A DNA stretch of 60,830 nucleotides from Conoideocrella luteorostrata (taxonomy: Eukaryota; Ascomycota; Sordariomycetes; Hypocreales; Clavicipitaceae): NCBI GenBank assembly GCA_032433595.1, contig JASWJB010000270.1:1-60830 (forward strand). Reading direction: 5' to 3'. The position numbers and the translations under genes are program-made. Positions 1 through 12,296 of this stretch are shown one piece after another. The notes under the pieces are model-generated. The model worked only from the letters and a program-made list of their open reading frames with translations, was not told the origin of the DNA and made no database searches. Position 1 is the stretch's first letter; each line of letters starts with the position of its first letter.

Positions 1-83
1 AAAAAAACAAAAAAACACGCTGCATACACTCGCATTCTCTCTCTATATATACATGTAGGACATTGCGGCTTGAACCAACTGGT

Positions 84-3000
84 TTATTGCTCTGCGAGGG
101 GCTTTGTAGCCAATAAGCCGGTGACTTTATAAAACATGTCTTCGATAGATGGCGCGGCGAACGCGGGTGCAATGTCAAAGATATCCGTCAAAGACTGCCG
201 AGGAATGACATTGATATTGATGCCATCATCGTCATCGTCGTCATCATCGTCATCGTTATACATATTAACGTCATGATCGCCGTCGACAATGCCGTTTTCG
301 CCATCTGCTATCTCATCTTCGCTTGCCACGTCCATATCTTCGCCAACCAAGACACCGCCAGTTTCGACATCTTTTTCAAGTACCTCGGGAACGTCGTCAA
401 GTTGAAGGTCTTGGAGTGGCTGAACAGTTGCCAAGGACGCTGGATCTGAACCTTCGGCAATCACCCAGACTTGGGCAGCATCATCGATTGCAATAAAACC
501 ACTGGTTGCAGGGGCTGACACAAGACTGACTATTCTGTGAGGCGTGGTCCTAACGAGCAACGGCTCCGGATCTTCTGGGTCGAAGACGCCGATGCTGGAA
601 ACGCGACCAATTGGTAGCGTTACGGCGAAATGGCCTGAAGTGTAATCGACGGCTAGTTGCAGCAACTCAGAGACCCCAGAAATCTTGGGGATATCGATGC
701 CATATCGCAGCTCGTCACCTACGACATCATAGACCCTTAAGTCGTTAGAAAGAACAATAATATACGATGACAACGCCCGAATTGACTGAAGCTTGCCATC
801 CCATAACCCTTCTAGTGTCTGGGCAACCCGGCCAGATGCAACGTCAACGACGTGCACAACGCCACAGTCTACCGCGCCAAACGCAACGAACAAGGTAGAA
901 CCGTCCTCTGAAAATGAAATACTGCCTTGTACATCAACCAGGTAGGTTGAATCCACAAGATCCATGCCATCGCCCAGGCTGGTGCAATCGCCGATGGCAA
1001 TGGCCTGAGCACAGGCCCAAGAAAATTCATCATGCCCATGCTCATCTTTGACCGTGACTCCATTGTTCTGCCGTACACGGGGTCGCCATAGTCGTGCCAC
1101 TCCGTCCGCGCCAATAGTAGCAAATGCGCTTGACGTAGGATCGGATGCCAAATCAAGTACAATTTCAGGGAAATTTGTAGCATGAGGAGCATTGATCCTC
1201 GATACCAGTGCTATCGACTCACCACCATTGCGTACCTCCCAGAACTTGAGGTAGATCTCGCGTCGCTCGTGGATGAATTGGTCTCTCAAATCAGCAGATA
1301 TGTTTTCCATATCCTTCTCTGTAGGCCGCCATTCATCGACGCTCGCCAACCACAGACCATTTCCAGAAAAGGCAATACTTGTCACCAAAGGCTCATCAAA
1401 AGGGTGACCTTTGCTGGAGAGATTCACATCCGTTGGGTGGGTTCGTGCTAGTGCTTGCTTCGAGACGCTGGTAAATGATTCCAGATCGAATGACTGCAAC
1501 ATGGGGGCGGAAATGTCTCCGGACATGGTCGCCTGACGACCATTACCTACACAAACATGAAGTTTCGATGGTTCGGAGGGTCTAATTGCGGCTGGGATTG
1601 GTCGTCGAACCTGCTCGGGAGTATTCCAAACACGGCGAACGAGTAAGTCTTTAGGTTCCGACATATCGGTGGCAGCCGATTGTATACCAGAGATGTAGGA
1701 GGTGGGTTTCATCTCAGCGGTAGATAATATCATCGCTGAGTTGTCATCCAAATGGAGTACATAAGATGAGCCGGATGTTGAGACGACGATATTCTCAACA
1801 CTTGCGGACAAGTGGGGAAGAAAGTCTTTCTTAGAAGTGTCAACCTGCCAAACCACGAGGACATTCTCCGATCCACCAGATATGAAGTAGTTACCTGTGA
1901 AAAGTGAGCTTGGGGTCGACTGAGAGTTTACAACCAAATTGCTTACCATCTCTTGACCATTTGACAGCGTGGACTGCTTTGCGATGCCAATGATGATTTT
2001 GAACGTCTAGCCCGTCCTTGCCGGATTGCGATTTTCCTGAAGACCGAATTGTAGACAATGCATCGCGGTAGATGTAAATGCCCCCTCTGGCCCCACCAAC
2101 AATCACGTCTACCGTGCTATTTAAAACGGGTTGGTTCTTGGTGCTACCTGAAGATCGATGACGCAGTCTTAAATCGATGCAAGTAATGAGGTCGGGACTT
2201 TCAAAAGATACAACGTCATATTCAAGCTCTTCAAGATTCTGAGTAGATCTAGAAGCATTTCCAAAAAACAACTGGTCTTGGAATGCACCTATGATGACTT
2301 GCCCATCCATACTGGTTTCGAGAATCTGAAGGCCATGACCTTGCTTCTTCAGGCTGAAAAGGGCCTTGGATTTCGCTTTGCCATCGCTTATGGGTTGATA
2401 AGCCACTATGTCCATATGACTCGCTTTGTCTGACTCAGAAATCAGGAGAATTTCTTTGTTCTCTGCATACGCGGCAGGCACAACAACCAGAGCATTCGCG
2501 GTGCCAGATGTCGTTCGGAAAACCGGACTGGGTCCAACACTTTGAGACCAGTCGACACAATACATATTTCCGTCAGAACAAGCCACCCACGCGAGATGAG
2601 AGTTGCTCTTCGATAGCCGTGTCGCAATGATTCGAGCAGGCGTGGAACCTTTTTCAGAGGAAGTGTCTAAGGTACTTATCGGAATGCGTCGGACGAGGAG
2701 CGAATCCGCAGTGGTATATATTTGAATTGAAGTGTTGTAGGTGATGATTAAATGTCTTTGTTCAAAACGTTAGCGAAAAATATATATTCAAAATGGATAA
2801 CCAATTATCTTACTGCTCGTCCTCGGTGAGAATGGGATCAATATCCATCATTCTCCCTCCCATAGGTTTTGAGATTCGCCAGCCTGCCTCACCATCATCG
2901 GATTGACGAACAACTTCTTGAGGGCAAAAATAAGTCAAGTGTTTGGATTGTGTGCCATTTTCTGATGCTTGATGCTTGATCTTTTGTGGTGTTGGCGCAT

Positions 3001-3130
3001 CGGCACCATTGACTTTGCCTTCACGGCTCTGTCGCCGATGCCTTTTCGGGATTGTTTCTCTGTCGTTGGTTTCTCTCTTGCGTTTCTTGGCCCTGTCATC
3101 TTTGACTCGAGGGTTTTTTGTTCCGGCCAT
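84..3130 (-). CDS. utp17: Utp17/Nan1 (WDR75-like) WD40 subunit of the U3 snoRNP small-subunit processome
   Basis: Three exons, complement of join(84..1894, 1947..2755, 2814..3130), give 978 residues. Intron 1 (58 nt) and intron 2 (52 nt) have GTAAG donors; intron 1 has a CTAAC branch site. The joins restore frame, for example WSRDG followed by NYFISGGSENV, a WD40 strand. The N-terminus is Lys/Arg-rich (nuclear or nucleolar signal), the middle has WD-type blades, and the C-terminus has a run of 11 Asp followed by a conserved-looking RQSLTDIFD...IEDMFYKVTGLL segment that I recognise from WDR75/Utp17. The family belongs to the t-UTP (UtpA) complex, which binds nascent pre-rRNA in the nucleolus and is needed for 18S maturation. 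The start is in good context (A at -3). It shares a short divergent promoter with rpb10. The Asp run is coded by a GAT/GAC tract and may vary in length between strains. Exact splice sites are inferred. Confidence 0.85.
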
Positions 3131-3428
3131 GTCTGCAGCAACAATCTACTCGTAGGAGTAAATTTTCTGTGCACCGGCAAAAATTGCTTCGTAGCTAAGA
3201 AATTTGAAGACTTTCACCAACATCTGCTTGGCTGCCCGCACTAGCACAGAAATTTTAGTTCGGCAACGAACTTTTTGCTGATAAGATAAGGCAGAGCGGC
3301 AAAACTTCGGTGGCAAGGTATTTTCCTCAGTCGATCCATAAGTTCGCGGAAACATAACCCAGTCAGGATCGTTACTTCCGCTCAGGGTCCTTCAACCACA
3401 TTTAATCTGAAAATCTCAAATCGCCATC
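3131..3428. promoter_or_regulatory. Divergent promoter between utp17 and rpb10
   Basis: These 298 bp separate the two start codons and must hold both 5' leaders and both promoters. Three A/T-rich runs of the type AAATTTT/AAATTTG lie at about 3158-3260, plus GATAAG near 3280. They loosely resemble the A/T-rich element seen upstream of yeast ribosome-biogenesis genes, but no exact PAC or RRPE match is visible. That two growth-linked genes share one control region is inference from layout. Confidence 0.5.
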
Positions 3429-3841
3429 ATGATTATTCCCATTCGCTGTTTCTCCTGCGGCAAGGTAAATCACTCTGGCAGACCAGGGCCTAAGATCGAG
3501 TACTAACATTTTAAGGTTACTGGTGACCTCTGGGAGCGCTATCTCCAGCTAATTGCTGATCCGAAAAAGACTGACGGGTGAGTATCTAGTGGACGGGGAC
3601 ATGGGAAAGGGCTTGCATATCTAACATTTCTCAATAGCGATGCTATGGACGAGCTCGGCTTGAAGCGATACTGCTGCCGCCGTATGATCATGACACATGT
3701 TGATCTCATCGAGAAACTTTTGAAGTATGCAACAAACTGGCCGTTTTAATCTAGCATTATCACCCTGAAACTAACCGTATCTTCAGATATACTCCCGACG
3801 GACGAAACGAGAAGAAGCAGCGGCTCAATGAACTGGCATGA
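3429..3841 (+). CDS. rpb10: DNA-directed RNA polymerases I, II and III subunit RPABC5 (Rpb10)
   Basis: Four exons, join(3429..3464, 3516..3577, 3638..3724, 3787..3841), give a 79-residue protein. It opens [12 protein letters not shown] and continues VTGDLWERY, the invariant Rpb10 start, with the zinc ligands in CFSCGK and in the later KRYCCRRM motif. Intron 1 has a TACTAAC branch site. Rpb10 is a small zinc-binding subunit shared by all three nuclear RNA polymerases and needed for core assembly around Rpb2/Rpb3-type subunits. Length is slightly above the usual 65-76 residues, because of a short charged tail ([13 protein letters not shown]). The gene is split into exons as small as 36 nt, so plain open-frame searches would miss it. 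Identification is firm. Confidence 0.95.
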
Positions 3842-6800
3842 TGCAGTTTTCCGGACGCGACAGGTTAGCATGGGACGGCGTTTCTAGGAGTCTTTGATAA
3901 TGCCATGATGAGCTTGGCGTACGAAAAAGATATGCTGTGGCACATCTATAAAACTATTTGGCATTTCGTTTCATATCTAGAATTCCAAAAAAAAAAAAAA
4001 AAAACCCCCAGAAAAAAAACGGATTTGATGTACCTCGAACAGAGGGTGCGTTTTGGGAGTGCTCTTTATTCATGGCCTGATTATCCTCCCAGGTACAGGT
4101 TCCGTTATTATGATAATACTGTCAATACTATCACTATGCGTAGGCGGTAGAAATGTTTTACTCTGGCGAGCGGATTATTGTCTGGCGCCGTATTCTGTCT
4201 TGCCCCTTGGGTTACAACTCTTATGAGGCACCAACTATGCAAGTTTTCTATGAACAGCCTGCATCCCTCGTTTAGCATGGCTGTTGGTTTTAGCCTGCCT
4301 CATATCTCATTGAGCAGCCCTGCTCCTGTGCCTTCTTGCAGTTCTTCAAGTGGACTTTGCCATAGTAGGGGCCGTCCATCTAGCCCGAAAACTCTTGCGT
4401 CCAACTAAGCAAGACGTGGCAATCATATTGTCCAGCTCCTCCATCTACCCACACACCACAGTTTATCACGTTGGCCATAGGCATTTTCCCTTGTTCTCAT
4501 CGTGGGCATGGGCGGGTCAGCGGTGCTGCCCCGCTGAACAGTTAGTGGTATGACTCCATTGGTAAGGATCATCAGTCTCTCTTCATGGAGTCTGTGGTGT
4601 CTACGCCACACCTGAAACTGGATGAGTATACCCACGCACTGAGCTATTAGCAAATGGGCCTTGCTGTCCTGCTAGAATATCGCGGCTATGTCAGCCAATA
4701 GTTCAGACCTGGAGGCAGACCCGGGCCGTCAAAAGTGGCCAACTCATCTGACAATGCGTAGAGCCCGCGGGTGAAGGCACGCTAGGTATCTGAACCAGCT
4801 TAGAGGAGCAGCTGCGTATGTGTGACGCCAAGGCTAAACGTCAGAGAGGGAATGCAAGACCGGCTGCCCATCCCTCGCGAGTAATGCATATCCTCTATTA
4901 TCGGATCGGCGCATGCAACCACGACTAGTAACGCGACAGGAGGAAGATGCGGTAAAATCTCATATCAATAGTCCATGCCCATTCGACGAGCAGCTCCAGC
5001 TCCTTCCCTCACTGTAACGAAATTTGCGTCACCATCATCCAGGACGGATGGATAATAAGCTGCCATTCTCTACACCATTTATAATTCAATTCATATTTAT
5101 TACTTCGACAACCATACTAGGGTAGTATTCAATGCGAAGCGTGACAGACTCGGCAACGAATTCATCCCCCTCCCCGGATCCATTGCCTAGACTCCACTCA
5201 TTTGGCTACGAAGCCGCCGTGACCAGATCTCCGGGACGCAGTCTAGCCATTGACGAACAAGACCACCCAAGTCGGGGCTATAGCTAGCCAAGGGTCAGCA
5301 AAGAATTGTATTGGCGTCCCCAACATGCTTGTGACATTGACGCAGCCGACATAGCTACCTAACATCAACCCATCAACTCGTTTTCATGTCAGTGCGACGG
5401 TCGCGTCCCTCTAGCAAGCTGTTTGGTCTCTTTGATTCCTTGCGGATACCTCGAAAAGCAAAGCTGTCCTGCGGCAACTTATGATGGTTTCTTGGGGTCT
5501 GCCGCTAGCTGTCGGCAACATTGGAAGCCGTCAGCCTGATCAGTCTGTGACATAGGCTTGGCGCGACCATACCATTCGCATAAAATGCAGCTTGGGTTGT
5601 ACATTCGACGGGCTACCGCAACATTACGCACACAGTACACTCAGCAACGTCGGATGGATCATTTTCTCCATCTCCCTGCGAGACAACTGGAGCCACCTCT
5701 GCATGCTGCATTATCTTCCTCTATCAGCTGCTCTGCACTTGGGCATACCGTACGGAGTATGTTACACAGCAGTACAGCCTGCCACACACATTCAGGCTTA
5801 TGGGAGAAGAATCAGCAAATCATCGGTCATTGCCGGAAGTGAGCCGCCAGCCCACTCACCTGAATTAAGCGCCGAGGCCTGTTCCCCTCCTGCAGCCCCA
5901 CGGGTTGGCCGCATGAGGGCCAGCCATTACCTCCACCACAGACATAGAGATTGTCTGTGACTGGTTAGCAGCGAAGAGAGTCCCGGGGTGCCGTTGCGGC
6001 AAGAGGGGGGGAAAGTATTGAACATGGCGCGGACTTTGGACTCTTTGGACTGGTGCGTTGGCGGGTGCAGACCACCAGCCCTCCGGCCTGGTCAAATAGT
6101 GTGACGGTCAGTCAGTTGTTCTGAACAAGTCGGCGAGCCGCTGTTTGTTGCGGTTGGCCTTAAACACGACATGGGAAACAAGTGCGCGTCGGATGCTTGT
6201 TCGGAGAGTACAGTGTTCCGTGCTCATAACGAATTAGACACTTCTCGTGTCCTAAGGTTACTGTCCCCTCCAACGTTACGTTTCCGCGTCCCTCTCGTCA
6301 TCATTCATACACCCACAGCATCCTCACCAGCCAGCTTTGTAGTAACTGTCACTGCATAGAAGGCATTCTTCTGTTCTGTCACGACGATTTCTTTCAATGG
6401 CCAAATTTTGTCTTGTATGACCATAGTTCACAACTTTTCAAACCCCCTTTGATAAAATCCAAGAGAATGCGACCGGGCTCCATGGCATCGATCAGTACTT
6501 CTCCCTAAGTCAGACTGCACCCCAACCAACAGCATCAGCACAGAGCTGGTCCCAATACAAGGCTTGCAAGCCCCTCATCCTCCAGCCTAGTTGGACGAGC
6601 CTGTCTAAGCATAAAGACACCTTCGTTTCGGCCAACAGTTTGGGCTGGGCATTTCAATCCTCCAATCTTCGGTCCTCCTCTTCGCGAGCAAATCGCTCGC
6701 AAGGCGCCCGAGGCTGTATCAGTTTATCGCGGCTTCTGCCCCATCGCCGCAGTCAACAGGAGGAAGATCGAGCCCAGCTTACACATTTCCGTTAAACCTA

Positions 6801-7384
6801 GACCTCTTCGACCGCAAATGTCCATAGAGTCACCCGCAAGAGTGGATTTCAGCCTACTGCAGACTACCTGCATAGTCAGACACATTCAGACAGGGGTTGA
6901 AGCAGTCCTTACCACCCCTAGTCCCGTCCACAACCCACCGAGAACCACTCATTGCGCGGAGCCTCTTTAAACCACAGCCGCCCGCTCGTCAAGCCGACCC
7001 CAATTCCTCCAAACCCTCCATCTGGGGGATCTTCTGAAAACTGCTGCTGCATTTATTCTGGAAGCTTGCTGGCAGGTTAGGCCCCAAATCGCGACCTTAT
7101 AGCTTTCTTGCCGACTCGAGCACACCTTTATGGCCGATTACAACACAGCCAGGCGTACAACACGTTGACCCGTCATTAGTATCGCCCCTGCTCGTCACTG
7201 AGTTCAGCAACTCAGTCTGGCCGGATCAGCGGCCGTTCAGCACATATTGTGCTGCGCTGAGGGCTTTTTTCTTTCTTTCCTTCTTTCTTTCTCACGACAT
7301 CAACCCGGGACTTGTTTCATCTACTACGAGCTTACCGGCAGCTTGATCGTTGCGGGTGATTATATGTCAAATTCGCTTTGAATC
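3842..7384. other. Intergenic spacer, no gene recognised
   Basis: About 3.5 kb between the rpb10 stop and the next plus-strand start. It holds an A-tract near 3990-4005, short non-conserved open frames, one TACGGAGTA motif at 5751-5759, and a CTTT/TTTC pyrimidine tract near 7268-7292 that is probably the leader of the downstream gene. No tRNA, 5S or protein gene is visible. Confidence 0.55.
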
Positions 7385-9863
7385 ATGGCTTTAGAGGGTC
7401 CCTTGAGGTCATCAACTGGCAATTTGCATTTCCCTTTTAGCAAACAGGGAGACATGTCTGCAACTTCGGACACAGAAGGACTGCGGTCCCCATTCAGAGT
7501 TGTGTAAGTTACCAAGCCTCGGTACTACTTGCAAGTTTCATGTCTAACATCATACGCAGTTCGTCACCTCCACCTGCGACAGACTCTGCCACTCTGAAGC
7601 CCAACTCGTTCAATCGCATATCATCCAACTCTACGAGCATTCTGAGCCCGACTGATATCGTTGGACCATCACCTGTAACATCCAACGGCACAGAAACTAC
7701 AGAGATCGAAGATGATGCATCAGAGGAAATTGAACAAGGGCACAGTGGGGATGCATCTTCACGATTAGAGGTTTGACACAGTGGATCTATAGTAGGCATT
7801 AGAAACTGCTCTCTAACTTTTTGCCAGCTTCTCATGCTCACCACCAATTTGCCCGAAAACGTGCGACAACCAAATACTGATGAGGCCGTCTCGGTCATTC
7901 ATGCTCCAGAAAGCTTCGCTAGTTGGGTAAGTCCGTTACCAAACCTCTTATTTGCTTTTAATTTGCCCGCGGATCAGCTAACTCTCCCAGACTTCTACCG
8001 ATTCTACCGCTCAGCAGAGCCAGCCTAGCGAGCGATCTTCACCGAAAGCTGACGATGCATCCTCAGCCGACCTCAATGAGTCTTCCCAACAGGTTCGTTG
8101 AATTGTAGCATTCGACCATGGACCCCCATATGCTTACTTGTTTTCTCCAGTCAACGTCACACCCAGCTCGACCCCCAATATCTACGGACGTGAAGCCTGT
8201 TAGATATAGTGTGGATAGTGCAACACCACGCGCTCAGGATTTGCAAGACATGTTGAGCGACAGTAGCAGATTAAGGTCTAGCAGCACAAGCAGCCTTGAA
8301 AGTAAGCCATCGAGTTTCGACCGCAAGTTCCAGTAACTAATAATATTCTAGAGATTGACGAACAGACTGAAGCTGAAGGCGATGATGATGATGATGACGA
8401 CTACTCTGGCATACCATTTTTGCAACCTGCTGAAGATGAGGTCGCTGCACTACGAGCAGCACTGCAGGAATGTTGGACGCTCTGTAATACGTTGGCTAGC
8501 CTCAGTGCGATTCACCGGGCGCGAATTTTTAACAGTTCTGGCACTCCAGATGCCCATGAGAAGGCGTGGAAAACCTGTTGGAAGCTTTGTCAACGTTTAT
8601 ACGACAACCAAGTTGAGGACCCGGCCTCTCAACATGTCAGGATGAATCTCGACCTATGCCGCGATTTCTGCCAGGCTCTATTTGATATTCGGCAAAAGAA
8701 GGACGAAACTGCAGACTCGGTACTTCGCGTCAGCTTCGAGCTAAATAACCAGTATGCTACCGCCTTCTCAAACAGTACTGATCATCAAACTTCATTGCAA
8801 CTAACACAGCATGTCTAGCCTTTATAGCGCCCAAGACAGCAGGACTCTACCAGAGCAATTCAGAGAGAGAACGCTCGACTTCTACATCACCCTTTGCCAT
8901 CGCCTAATGAAGCAACGCAGTGAACTGGCCGAGGAAACAGATCACCTCCTTAGCGCTTGTTGGAGTCTAGCTGAAATGCTATTTAGTCTTCGGCAAAACA
9001 AGCGTGATTGCGCACCGCTGGATGAAGAATTGCTCGGTTCCGCAGTGCAAGCATGTTGGGATCTTTGCGACATCTTCAGAGATGGCTGGACGCAAATTCG
9101 CCCTGACCGGAACACCCCGCGTCCGAATCAAACAAGCTTTTTCCCACAGCAGCCAATTGAACAGTCGGGTCGAGATAGCCGACAATCCAATCGCTCCTCG
9201 CTTCACTCTAAGCGTGAGAGCGTGAAAAGCACTCAACAGGAAGAGCGGGCGCGTAAACCACCTCCCGTCCCAGAGACGCCGGTGACAGAGTTCGAGGATA
9301 CACCCATCTCGCCAGAAAGTCGTTCACCACAAATGCCCAACATAATGGTATTGGGGACAAATAGCGATAGCGGCCGGGGGGGCAGGTGGTCCAGTAATGC
9401 GTCCAACATGTCCAGCTACTCACGAAGCAGCAATAAAACATCAAGCACCGCAACTACGACCACAGCAACGGAGGATCCCAACATATCTCGATCAAAAGTG
9501 CTGGTTCTCCGAGCCGCCATGAACGTGGGTTTCAACCGCGATACCACGGATCCCAAGACAGAATCTGCGAGCCTACAAAAGTTTGTTCAGGGACTGCCAA
9601 TAGGGTCATTCGGCTCTCTCCACAGCCACGCTGTTCTCCTTCAACAATACAAAAACGCAGTCATAACGGACGCCTTCCTCCCAAGAAGTCAGCTCCTCCC
9701 CACTCGGAGTAAGCGTGTAATGGTCCAAGACATGGCCAAGAGTGTTTTGGCAATGAGCCATAGTTCGCCACGATATGCATATTTACGCGATCTATTCAAG
9801 TTTGTGTTTCAGTTTTCCGTGGACGAGGCAGAATCACGAAGAAACCTGAGCATTGTGGTCTAG
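7385..9863 (+). CDS. Conserved-looking protein of unknown function with Cys/Trp helical repeats
   Basis: Seven exons, join(7385..7503, 7560..7770, 7828..7926, 7991..8092, 8151..8301, 8352..8751, 8810..9863), give 711 residues; every junction keeps frame. I do not recognise the gene. Residues 1-227 are Ser/Thr/Pro-rich and look disordered. Seven Asp follow at 238-244. Residues about 260-460 contain helices carrying a recurring C-W-x-L-C pattern. A Pro-rich stretch near 510-526 (KPPPVPETP) could bind SH3 domains. Residues 590-711 form a compact, probably folded C-terminal domain (LRAAMNVGFNR ... YLRDLFKFVFQF). No signal peptide or membrane segment is seen, so a cytosolic or nuclear scaffold is possible. 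The donor of intron 2 (GTTTGA) and that of intron 4 (GTTCGT) are weak, so exon ends there are the least certain. It runs convergently with the next gene. Confidence 0.75.
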
Positions 9864-10317
9864 AATGGATCATGGTTGGGTTATTTTATTAATGACACGT
9901 TCAACAAAAGAACTTTGCAATGACGAACAACTATAAGCAACTTTTGGAAGCAAAGTGGATGCTTTATGGCCGGAATGCGGTGGTTGATGAATGTTCCTTT
10001 CTCATCGTATTAGATACCCCCTTATTTCACGATCCCCATCCGTTGTCTTCTTATTTTAATGGGTGGAATCTAGCGTCTCCTTACCCCTTTTCATGGATGT
10101 TATACCGAGGTCACAATACAATCGTATTGACATGAATGAAATGTATTCTTTTGTGAGCCATGTAGTCAATTCAAGAGATGCGAAATCTACCTGTATGAGG
10201 TTCCTTCCAGCTCTACCTGTCTAAAATTTTGTTCTTGTTATCTTTGTATTCCAAAGCAAATGTCAAAAGCAAGTCTATGAAACCAGATATGCTCCAGTAT
10301 GTCCAAGCCATCTAGGC
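9864..10317. other. Convergent 3' flank
   Basis: 454 bp between two convergent stop codons. It is AT-rich and must contain both polyadenylation regions. No gene or RNA is visible. Confidence 0.5.
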
Positions 10318-10438
10318 TTATGAAGAAAAAAACCCCGGGATGAAATCTTCAACCCGAATGCCATTGAACAGGAGAACCCCGTCTTCATCGTGGTCATCTC
10401 CACCCCGCCCATCATCGTCGCGTTCACCCTCAGCGTCA

Positions 10439-12296
10439 TTATCTTCGACGGGCATCTCCTTCGACGTCATCTTCTTCAACGTCATCTTCTTCAACGTCAT
10501 CTTCTTCAACGTCATCTTCTTCGACGTCCTCATATTCCACGTCCTCAGATTCCACGTCATCAGATTCGACGTCTTCAGATTCGGCATCATCAGATTCGGC
10601 ATCATCAGATTCGACGTCATCGTCGGCGGCGTCTTCTTCGGCGTCCTCACCCCCTTCCTCTTTGGCAATCTCGTCAAATGCTGGAGCGGCCCCGGCGACT
10701 ATAGCAACTCCGTGCATTGGTGCAGAGAAACTGTCGCTGGTTGAATCGAAAGTCCAACTCCGGTCATTGTGGGTTGTTCCAATGAGGTGGTTGGCGGCCT
10801 CCATCTCAGCTTCGAATTGTGCGATCAGCTGAGGGTCAACTTGAGGGGTTTGGGTAAGGTTAAAGCGGTTGGGATCCTGGAACTCAATCTCAACCTGCTT
10901 GCCAAAATCGTCAACTGTGACGTTGGCGGGGTGGTCGTCCATGCTTGGTGTCATGGTTTTGATACCGTCGCTCTGATGGGTAGGGTGGTTAAGGCGAGGG
11001 TGATGGGTAGGCTCCCGAATTTCCGGCGTGGTTAAATATCCTGCCATTGGAGCTATGGGGGTGGTATAATCCCTTGTGGCAGCCTGTTCAGCCATGACCT
11101 GCTGGATACTTTTTTGGTAGTTGAGACTATGGCTCGAGTTGAGAGTCTGCATGTGTGACATAGTTTGGCCCACCTGGAAATTGTATGGGCTGTGATGTTC
11201 GAGGCCAAGGTCATAGTTTATCCAGCCGGCATTGCTAAATTCCTGATGCACATCGGGAATGTAGGTCACGTAAGGGTTATTGTGAACCTGAGTTGGCCAA
11301 TTGGGGCCTTCTCCCACAACGGACGTAATATCAGAATACGGTAGAATTTGAGAACTCTGTCCTTGACCACCTGTCTCTGTATATTGTGGTAAATTGTAGT
11401 AAGGACTAGTGGAAAATTGCGGATCTGCTACATGAAAAGAAGCCGTATTCTGATTAGGTATTGTGTAGGATTGTTGATTAAGATGGTTGGTCATATATGC
11501 CGGAGCCGCGACGTTCAGCCTACGATGCTTCCCGGCTGGGGCATCGGAGCTGGAAGGATATTAGTCTCCTATTTCTTCTCTCCACGTTTTCGTGAGGAAG
11601 ATGGACCAACACACCTTTTAGTCTGCCCATCAGCGTCAGCATCGCCATCGCTATCAGCATCACGGGACCGTTTGTCCCCAGCCGCAGGGCTTCGAGGACG
11701 CAGAGTTGAAGCTTCTGGGGAATGTGACTCACTTTGTAGACTAGAGCTTCCAGGACCAGTCTGGGAGGCTGGCGTGCCATCGGTGGAAGTGGACGGGCCC
11801 GCTTGTTGGGGCTGAGAAGACGCAGCCGGAGGTGCAAGTCGGGCAACAGTGACTCGAAGGTCAGGCTCCGGAACTCCAGGTCCGTCTGCTTCAAATGCGG
11901 CGTAGTCAATGTTGAGAATGCCGTCGTTCAATGGCCATGCGCCTGTGAGAGAACTGGCCGCACCAAAGTTCGGCACGTTTGCCATTGGGGTCCTGAAACT
12001 AAAGCATTAGCATCGGCTACGTGACTGTATGTTTTTCTCTTCTTTCTTCAGCGGAATGCTCTTTTCCACGTTTCTTTTAGTTACGAAAGCAAGTCTGGTA
12101 CAAAAGTAAATAAGTCTTACCCGAACCGCGGATCCCGCCCATACTTGTTTTTGATATACTGAACTTGATTATCGGTCAAAGCACGGCCAAAGCGCCTCTG
12201 GAACATGGTAACAATCCATGAGACAGATAGGCCGTGAAGTATAGCCGTGAGAATAAAAAGGATCTCCACGTTGCTATACTGTTGAGCTCCTGCCAT
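10439..12296 (-). CDS. Putative nuclear protein with N-terminal HTH-like segment and acidic repeat tail; possible frameshift near its end
   Basis: Three exons, complement of join(10439..11549, 11615..11992, 12121..12296), give 554 residues. The first about 60 residues form helices ending in LTDNQVQYIKNKYGRDPRFG, which resembles a Myb/HTH-like DNA-binding segment found in fungal regulators. A low-complexity middle follows, with a basic patch (GDKRSRDAD) and, after the second splice, KHRRLN. The end is an acidic tail of E-D-V-E/D-D-A-E repeats. Intron 2 uses donor GTGTGT and branch CTAAT, and its removal is needed to avoid a stop. The open frame ends at 10439, but the +1 frame stays coding-like to 10318 (acidic, then GVLLFNGIRVEDFIPGFF). 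One extra C in the CCC at 10450-10452 would explain this; the corrected protein would be 594 residues. Function is not known. A transcription or chromatin role is inference. Confidence 0.65.
10461..10640 (-). repeat. Acidic-tail coding minisatellite, 15-nt units
   Basis: Perfect then degenerating 15-nt units (plus-strand CGTCATCTTCTTCAA) code for V-E-E-D-D repeats on the minus strand. Unit length is a multiple of three, so copy-number change would not shift the frame. Confidence 0.85.
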
